A stretch of 64,000 nucleotides of DNA, taken from Prauserella isguenensis. Lineage in GTDB: Bacteria > Actinomycetota > Actinomycetes > Mycobacteriales > Pseudonocardiaceae. Where the stretch lies: positions 434,001 to 498,000 of the forward strand of contig NZ_JACHWU010000001.1 in the NCBI RefSeq assembly GCF_014191605.1, read 5' to 3'. The position numbers were made by a program, and so were the translations under genes. Each line of letters starts with the position of its first letter. Within the stretch, counting starts at the first letter, position 1. Under the pieces are notes generated by a model. The model was not told the origin of the DNA and did no database searches. It saw nothing but the letters and a program-made list of their open reading frames with translations. Positions 59,398-64,000 of this stretch are shown here, piece by piece.

Positions 59398-59620
59398 TCA
59401 ACGGATGCGCACCAGTGTGAAGTGGCCGACGCCTCTGGCGTCGGAATGCACGGTCCAGGTGTCCGGGTCCCGGTCCGGTGGCGTACAGCAGGCGGTACTC
59501 CGGTGTGCGCGGTTCGCGATCACGGTCGAACCACAGACAGTTCGCTTCGAGGAGCGCCGAACCGATGGGGCCTGACCCGGACACCGCAACGACCACCGCT
59601 GTGCGCTTGCGACCAGTCAT
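59398..59620 (-). pseudogene. Small gene split between two frames (frameshift)
   Basis: Frame one starts at ATG 59620 and encodes CLWFDRDREPRTPEYRLLYATGP in good coding style, then degenerates into Arg-rich sequence and stops only at 59342. In another frame the sequence resumes with DTWTVHSDARGVGHFTLVRIR and a stop at 59398. Read across a shift in the CCGGACCGGGACCCGGACACC region (about 59450-59475), the two make one protein of about 74 residues. Either the gene is broken, there is a sequencing indel, or a programmed shift occurs. Family unknown. Divergent from emb. Confidence 0.5.
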
Positions 59621-59686
59621 GACTTACTTCCACTGTTCGGCGTAATCAACTCGTAAGTCTGCAGCACACAGGCATTACTCCGTGGA

Positions 59687-62539
59687 GTGGCACGAGTCTT
59701 TACAGTGCGGGTTGTGACCGCCTCCACGACCGCGCCCGGCCGCCCCGCTCCGAACGGCAACCTTCGCCGCTTCTCCGCGACGCTGCTGGGTCTGCTGTCG
59801 GCGATCGCCTCTCTCGCGTTCGTCCTGGCGCCTGTGGACCACGCGACGACCACATACACGTGGCCGTCCGGCGCTCCCGAGGACACGACACTCCCGCTGC
59901 TGCCCTATGCGCCGCAACGGATGGACGTGACCTTCTCGTGCGCCGACGCGGTCTCACTCGGCAGCGGCGTTCTCCTGTCGACGACGGGATCCGACGGCGT
60001 CCAGCCCGCCCCGCGCGGGCTTTCCGTGCGGGTGTCGGACGGGCGGGTCACCGCCACGCTCGGCCAGACCCGATTGGCCACTGCGCCGCTGACCGATACC
60101 TGCCGATGGCAGGTTGTCTCGGGTCCGTCGGGAACCACCGTGCACGTCGACGGTCACGAACAGGGCCGGACATCGGAACGTCCCGCGGTCAACGGCCTGT
60201 TCACCGACATCACGACCACGACCGGGTTGGCGGTGGAGGTCACCCCGGACATGCGATACGCGTCGAATCCGAGCGTCCTGAAGATTGCCGCCGGGTTCAT
60301 CGCGATCGGTGCGCTCGTCGGAATGCTGCTCGCTCTTCGGCGTCGTGAACCGCGTCGACCCCGGTTGCTTCCTCACGGGTGGGTCCGCCCTCGACCGCTG
60401 GACGGAGTGGTTGCGGGAACGCTCGTCGTCTGGGCCATGATCGGCGCCGCCACAGTGGACGACGGATACATCGTCTCGATGATCCTGTCGTCGGCCGACA
60501 CCGGCTTCGTAGGCAACTACATGCGGTGGTTCAACGCCCCTGAAGCACCGTTCAGCTGGTTCTACGAGCTGTACCGGCCGTGGGTGGAGATCAGCACGAC
60601 CACGCTGTGGCTTCGCCTTCCGTCACTTGTCGTGTGCCTTGTTTCTTGGTTGCTGATCGACCGCGTGCTGGTTCCGCGCTTCGCCAAGGGAAGAATCACG
60701 GTGGCCCGCTGGGCCGCGGGCGGAGTGTTCCTCCTGTGGACCGTGCAGTTCGGCATCGGCCTGCGCCCCGAACCATGGGTGATGCTCGGTTCGCTGGCCA
60801 CGCTGGCGCTCGTCGAACGGGGCATCGCGACGCGCAGGCTGTCACTCCTCGCCTGCTCCGTCGTCACCGCGGGTGCGACGACAGCCGTCACGCCGACCGG
60901 CCTCGCCGTCTTCCTGCAGCTACTCGTTGCGTTTCCTGCTGCCTGGCCGACGGTGCGTGCACACGGATTGCGCGCGATCGCCGTACTGCTCGCGGCGGGG
61001 GCCTCGGTGCTGCTGCTGATGTTCCACGACCAATCAATCGATGCAGTCCTGCATGCCGTCGACGTACGTACCGAGATCGGCCCTAGTTACGGCATCACTG
61101 GTGAAGGACAGCGCTACGAGTGGCTGTTCGATCCACTCCAGGGCGGACTGAACCGGCGACTGCCCGTGCTCTTGCTGTGGTTTGGCATGGCCGTTCTGGC
61201 GATACTGGTCGTCCTGCGGCGGACGCCGAAAGTGGCCGCGGCACCGACGCGGCGCCTCCTGATCACGTCGGTCCTCTACTTCGCCGCACTCGCACTTACC
61301 CCCACGAAGTACACCCATCACTTCGGCGTCCTCACCGGAGTGGCGACCTTGCTCGTCGCCGTGGTCGTGCACGCGATCGCGCACAAAGCCTTGCAGCGCA
61401 ACTGGCAGTTGTCATTGGCGTGCGCCGGCCTGGCGGTCGCCGTGTGGGTGGGCATCGGGGCTCCGTTGCGGTGGTGGTTCCTCGGTGCATTGAACGTCAA
61501 GTGGTCGGACGTTCCGCCCGGGGTGGCCGGCATCGACGCAGCCGACCTGGCCTTGGGCGCCGGGTTGGTACTGGCCGTCGCCGGACTCGCGGGAGCGTGG
61601 CGTTGGCTGACCCCCGCATGGTTCGTGCCTGTCGTCGCCTTCGGCGTGGTCGTGGTCGAGGTCGGCACGATGACGTATGCGATGGTGCCGCGAGCCGCTA
61701 CCTATACGACCGGCGCGGCCAATGTCGCCGCGTTGGGCGGAGATCCATGCGGCATCGAAGAATGGCTTCAAGTCGAACCGGATGTCTCGGCAGGCATGCT
61801 TCCCAGCTCCGGATTCCCTACGGTGAACGGCTTCACCACGAACGGCTCATTTCCGCGACATGGGCTACTCGAGCCGTACGGCAGTACGGAGGCCCCCGTG
61901 TGGCACAGCAATGGGCGCCCCGGCGAGGTCACGACATCCTGGTATCGACTGCCCGACGGCAGTGACTCCCCCGCCGCACCACCGGTAGTCATTCCTGCAC
62001 GAGGCACCGGGGCCGTATCGGCAACAGTGGAATTCGCCGACAGTGCCGGCAAACTCCTCGACTCTCAGTCCGTTCTTCTGACTCCGGAATGGACGGAAGC
62101 ACGGTTCGACCCGCGCAACGCAACGATGGTCCGGTTGAGGATGGTCGACGAACGTCCCGGCGACGGATGGGTCGCGGCCGGTGCACCACGGTTGCCGAAG
62201 ACCGTTCCTTCGACCGAGCTCGTGCCCGCATCCGAACCCGTCATGCTCGACTGGGTGGGAGCCTTCACGATGCCATGCCGTCGCCCACCGTCCGTCGCCG
62301 ACGGCACTGTCGAGCCGGTCCGCTATCGCTTCGCATCCGGACCGGCGATCCGCGACATCGGCAGCGTGTCCTACATATCGAGCCAGGGCGGTCCTTATGC
62401 TCCGTTGATGCAACTCGCAACACAGAAACCGGTTCCCACATACCTTCGCGGCGACAAGCTCTCCGAGCCGATCAGCGTGTTCCGACTCGACTATCCCGCC
62501 CCGATGCGTGATCTCCGGATGACGCGCGTGCACCGCTAA
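59687..62539 (+). CDS. Arabinosyltransferase of the EmbA/B/C family
   Basis: A 950-residue GT53 enzyme from the GTG at 59687; GTG 59714 is an alternative and start choice is uncertain. One N-terminal segment and a periplasmic domain are followed by a GT-C membrane domain of about 13 segments, whose first loop has TVDDGYIVSMILSS, the Emb Asp motif. The C-terminal periplasmic carbohydrate-binding part (about 650-950) ends RMTRVHR. Emb enzymes transfer arabinofuranose from decaprenyl-phospho-arabinose to arabinan and are the ethambutol targets. A single copy here, versus three in mycobacteria. Confidence 0.93.
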   Translation: MARVFTVRVVTASTTAPGRPAPNGNLRRFSATLLGLLSAIASLAFVLAPVDHATTTYTWPSGAPEDTTLPLLPYAPQRMDVTFSCADAVSLGSGVLLSTTGSDGVQPAPRGLSVRVSDGRVTATLGQTRLATAPLTDTCRWQVVSGPSGTTVHVDGHEQGRTSERPAVNGLFTDITTTTGLAVEVTPDMRYASNPSVLKIAAGFIAIGALVGMLLALRRREPRRPRLLPHGWVRPRPLDGVVAGTLVVWAMIGAATVDDGYIVSMILSSADTGFVGNYMRWFNAPEAPFSWFYELYRPWVEISTTTLWLRLPSLVVCLVSWLLIDRVLVPRFAKGRITVARWAAGGVFLLWTVQFGIGLRPEPWVMLGSLATLALVERGIATRRLSLLACSVVTAGATTAVTPTGLAVFLQLLVAFPAAWPTVRAHGLRAIAVLLAAGASVLLLMFHDQSIDAVLHAVDVRTEIGPSYGITGEGQRYEWLFDPLQGGLNRRLPVLLLWFGMAVLAILVVLRRTPKVAAAPTRRLLITSVLYFAALALTPTKYTHHFGVLTGVATLLVAVVVHAIAHKALQRNWQLSLACAGLAVAVWVGIGAPLRWWFLGALNVKWSDVPPGVAGIDAADLALGAGLVLAVAGLAGAWRWLTPAWFVPVVAFGVVVVEVGTMTYAMVPRAATYTTGAANVAALGGDPCGIEEWLQVEPDVSAGMLPSSGFPTVNGFTTNGSFPRHGLLEPYGSTEAPVWHSNGRPGEVTTSWYRLPDGSDSPAAPPVVIPARGTGAVSATVEFADSAGKLLDSQSVLLTPEWTEARFDPRNATMVRLRMVDERPGDGWVAAGAPRLPKTVPSTELVPASEPVMLDWVGAFTMPCRRPPSVADGTVEPVRYRFASGPAIRDIGSVSYISSQGGPYAPLMQLATQKPVPTYLRGDKLSEPISVFRLDYPAPMRDLRMTRVHR

Positions 62540-63794
62540 AGCCGTTGCCGGAACCGCACCGGTTCGCGCGCCGCCTCCGCTTCCGCGCCCGACGGCCACG
62601 TGTGGGTCCCGTGTTCGATCCGTCCTCGCCACCGACTGTCACGCCCGTACGTTCGCCTGCTGCGACGCTGTCGCACAACTCCACAGGGGGACGACTGGTA
62701 TGGCATGCACCGCGCGGTGTCGTGATATGGAGGGTTCCGTCGGGTTCGACCTCGAACCACCATCCGGCGGTGTGTTTGACGACATGGTGGTGTCGGCACA
62801 GTCCGATGAGGTTCGCCGCGCAGGTCGGCCCGTCACAACCGTGTGGCGTGACGTGGTCGAGGTCGACGTACGCGGCAGGGCGGTGACAACCGGGAAACCG
62901 GCATTCCTTGTCACGTACCTTCACGTAGTCGGCCACCGCCTTCGTCGGCCGGTACCGCTTACGATCGACCTCGAGGGGCGCACCGTTGAGCGGGTCGGTC
63001 ACCACCCTCCTCCACGTGGACGTGGGATCCTCCGCGATCCGGCGGGCGACCGTCGCCGGTACCGGGCCGTGTCCGGCGAGATGCGCCGGATTCTCGGCAA
63101 GCCCCATCAGCGTCGGCAGGTCGACATGTACATAGATCTCCGCCCTTGCAGAGCCCGGCCGGCCACCTGAACGGCCTATGACGCACTCGGCAAGTTTGTC
63201 GGCCCGCAGCTGATCCATGGTTCGGGCGTCGCCATGGTTGCGCGCCGACCTGGCCATCCGGTCGAGAGATGCGTACGTCGCCGACGCCGCGTCTGCAGGC
63301 AGAGTGGCCGAAATCGAGGCCATCGCATCATCGCGATGCACGATCTCGACCTTCCGGCGTTCGCGCCGTTGAGCTGCCCGTAGGGCCGCGCCCTCCGGGT
63401 CGACCTTGTGCACGGCTCGATAGGCGATACGCCGAATCGAACCGGCATCACGTCCCACAAGCTTTCCGGTGATCATCTCGTCGACCCTGGCGGCCCGGTC
63501 GGCGGACAACACTTCGGTCTGATCGACCACCTTCGCCGCCTTCGGCAAGTCGATATCACCGTCGGATAATGCCTGCAGCGTTCGAGGTAGTCGCGTGGTC
63601 AATTGTTTCGCCCGCGCGAGTTCTCGACGTATGACATGTTCGGACTCCGCCAAGGCCACAGCCAACTCGGCAGCGACCGGTTCGCCGCAGGCCCCACCCG
63701 GACCATCGGCGACGAGAGCACGGAGTTCGCGGACATAATCAGCCTGCGCCTGTGCGATTCGTCTTCGTGCGCGGACAACGGCATCGAGATCCAT
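62472..63794 (-). CDS. DUF222 / HNH endonuclease-domain protein, second copy
   Basis: A 440-residue protein with the DUF222 helical region (ARRRIAQAQADYVRELRAL to RTMDQLRADKLAECVIG) and the HNH motif CRFPGCHRPAAYVDLDHVTPH followed by LCRHHHVVKH near residue 325. Same architecture as the gene at 16790-18181, but with an intact DHVTP and more typical sequence. The last 23 codons overlap the emb 3' end on the opposite strand by 68 bp. Its C-terminal 60 residues are Arg/Ser/Gly-rich. Function of the family is unclear; nuclease activity is likely but unproven. Confidence 0.85.
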   Translation of the reverse strand: MDLDAVVRARRRIAQAQADYVRELRALVADGPGGACGEPVAAELAVALAESEHVIRRELARAKQLTTRLPRTLQALSDGDIDLPKAAKVVDQTEVLSADRAARVDEMITGKLVGRDAGSIRRIAYRAVHKVDPEGAALRAAQRRERRKVEIVHRDDAMASISATLPADAASATYASLDRMARSARNHGDARTMDQLRADKLAECVIGRSGGRPGSARAEIYVHVDLPTLMGLAENPAHLAGHGPVPATVARRIAEDPTSTWRRVVTDPLNGAPLEVDRKRYRPTKAVADYVKVRDKECRFPGCHRPAAYVDLDHVTPHGCDGPTCAANLIGLCRHHHVVKHTAGWWFEVEPDGTLHITTPRGACHTSRPPVELCDSVAAGERTGVTVGGEDGSNTGPTRGRRARKRRRRANRCGSGNGFSGARASSGDHASGRDSRVGTR

Positions 63795-64000
63795 GAGTCA
63801 CCCTTCGTTCGCAGCTGCTCACGAAAGTACACATAAAATCAATGAACGGTCAAACTCACGTTCGATAACACGATCGGGTTATCGACTGATCGCGGCCGGC
63901 CCGGTTGAATCGCATGGAGAGAGGTCGGCCATCGACATGAGACCGACCGGCCCGAAGACCCGGTGGACCACCTATACAACGAACCACCGACATCCTTACG
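63795..64000. other. Upstream region of the HNH gene, possible gene start at the edge
   Basis: The region is AT-richer near 63840-63890, with GATAACACGATCGGGTTATC at 63865-63884, an inverted repeat (GATAAC...GTTATC) that may be a regulatory site. An ATG at 63937 with GAGAGAGGT upstream opens a frame to the window end (21 codons). It could be the start of another gene but is too short to judge. Confidence 0.4.

Noticed and set aside
1-64000. Insertion sequences or transposases
   Set aside because: No DDE or serine transposase motif or terminal inverted repeats were seen on either strand; the only mobile element supported is the tRNA-Arg element.

Overview
The window is high-GC actinomycete DNA, with many GTG starts, leaderless or weak-SD genes, ESX (type VII secretion) components and an SsgA-like sporulation regulator. 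It also holds a cell-wall arabinogalactan locus whose gene content follows the Mycobacterium tuberculosis Rv3777-Rv3793 region (quinone reductase, PLP-fold protein, Bpa, GT-C protein, Wzm/Wzt, GlfT1, GlfT2, GtrA, DprE1, DprE2, Emb). Taken together this suggests a filamentous member of the Pseudonocardiaceae (Saccharomonospora/Prauserella/Amycolatopsis type). The genus is inference.

Region by region. 1-4748 is the right end of an integrative, probably conjugative element: a coupling-protein-like ATPase cut by the window edge, an excisionase-like HTH protein, a divergent HTH-plus-PP2C phosphatase pair, and a tyrosine integrase next to tRNA-Arg(ACG), its likely attachment site. 4811-5394 holds tRNA-Ser(GCU) and a repeat-rich spacer. 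5395-10101 has acetoacetyl-CoA synthetase followed by an EspG/PPE-like/partner-protein set. 10313-13145 has an aminotransferase, a PanE-like reductase and a TSUP permease. 13222-16609 is a sigma-F type operon (self-type promoter, small leader ORF, anti-sigma, sigma) followed by a repeat array and a class III adenylate cyclase. 16790-20943 carries an HNH/DUF222 gene, a LuxR-like regulator divergent from an aldo/keto reductase, and a KAS III. 21077-25016 is a second ESX-substrate cassette bracketed by two near-identical 47-bp direct repeats. 25026-37861 is mixed: two GH3 enzymes, an SsgA-like regulator, an XRE/ImmA pair, a DinB protein, a TetR/alcohol dehydrogenase pair, tRNA-Ser(UGA), MarR, and a secreted M28 peptidase.

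38055-62539 is the cell-wall region. The Wzm/Wzt transporter would export the lipid-linked galactan made by GlfT1 and GlfT2. DprE1/DprE2 make decaprenyl-phospho-arabinose, which an Emb-type enzyme and probably a GT-C enzyme use. Bpa, a proteasome activator, is embedded here. The block is interrupted at 45645-50863 by a complete D-galactonate catabolic module: dehydratase, IclR regulator, KDPG-type aldolase, kinase and GntP permease, with an IclR-type divergent promoter. A stand-alone EspG gene lies just beyond it. A second DUF222/HNH gene closes the window and overlaps the emb gene tail to tail.

Observations most worth a second look: the HTH/PP2C module of the integrative element; the ESX cassette between direct repeats and the C-terminal APPVIGE tail shared by both PPE-like proteins; the fusion of two XRE HTHs with a GntR HTH; the PLP-fold protein without its Schiff-base lysine beside bpa; the SigF-type promoter with a candidate leader peptide; and a small gene split by a frameshift upstream of emb.
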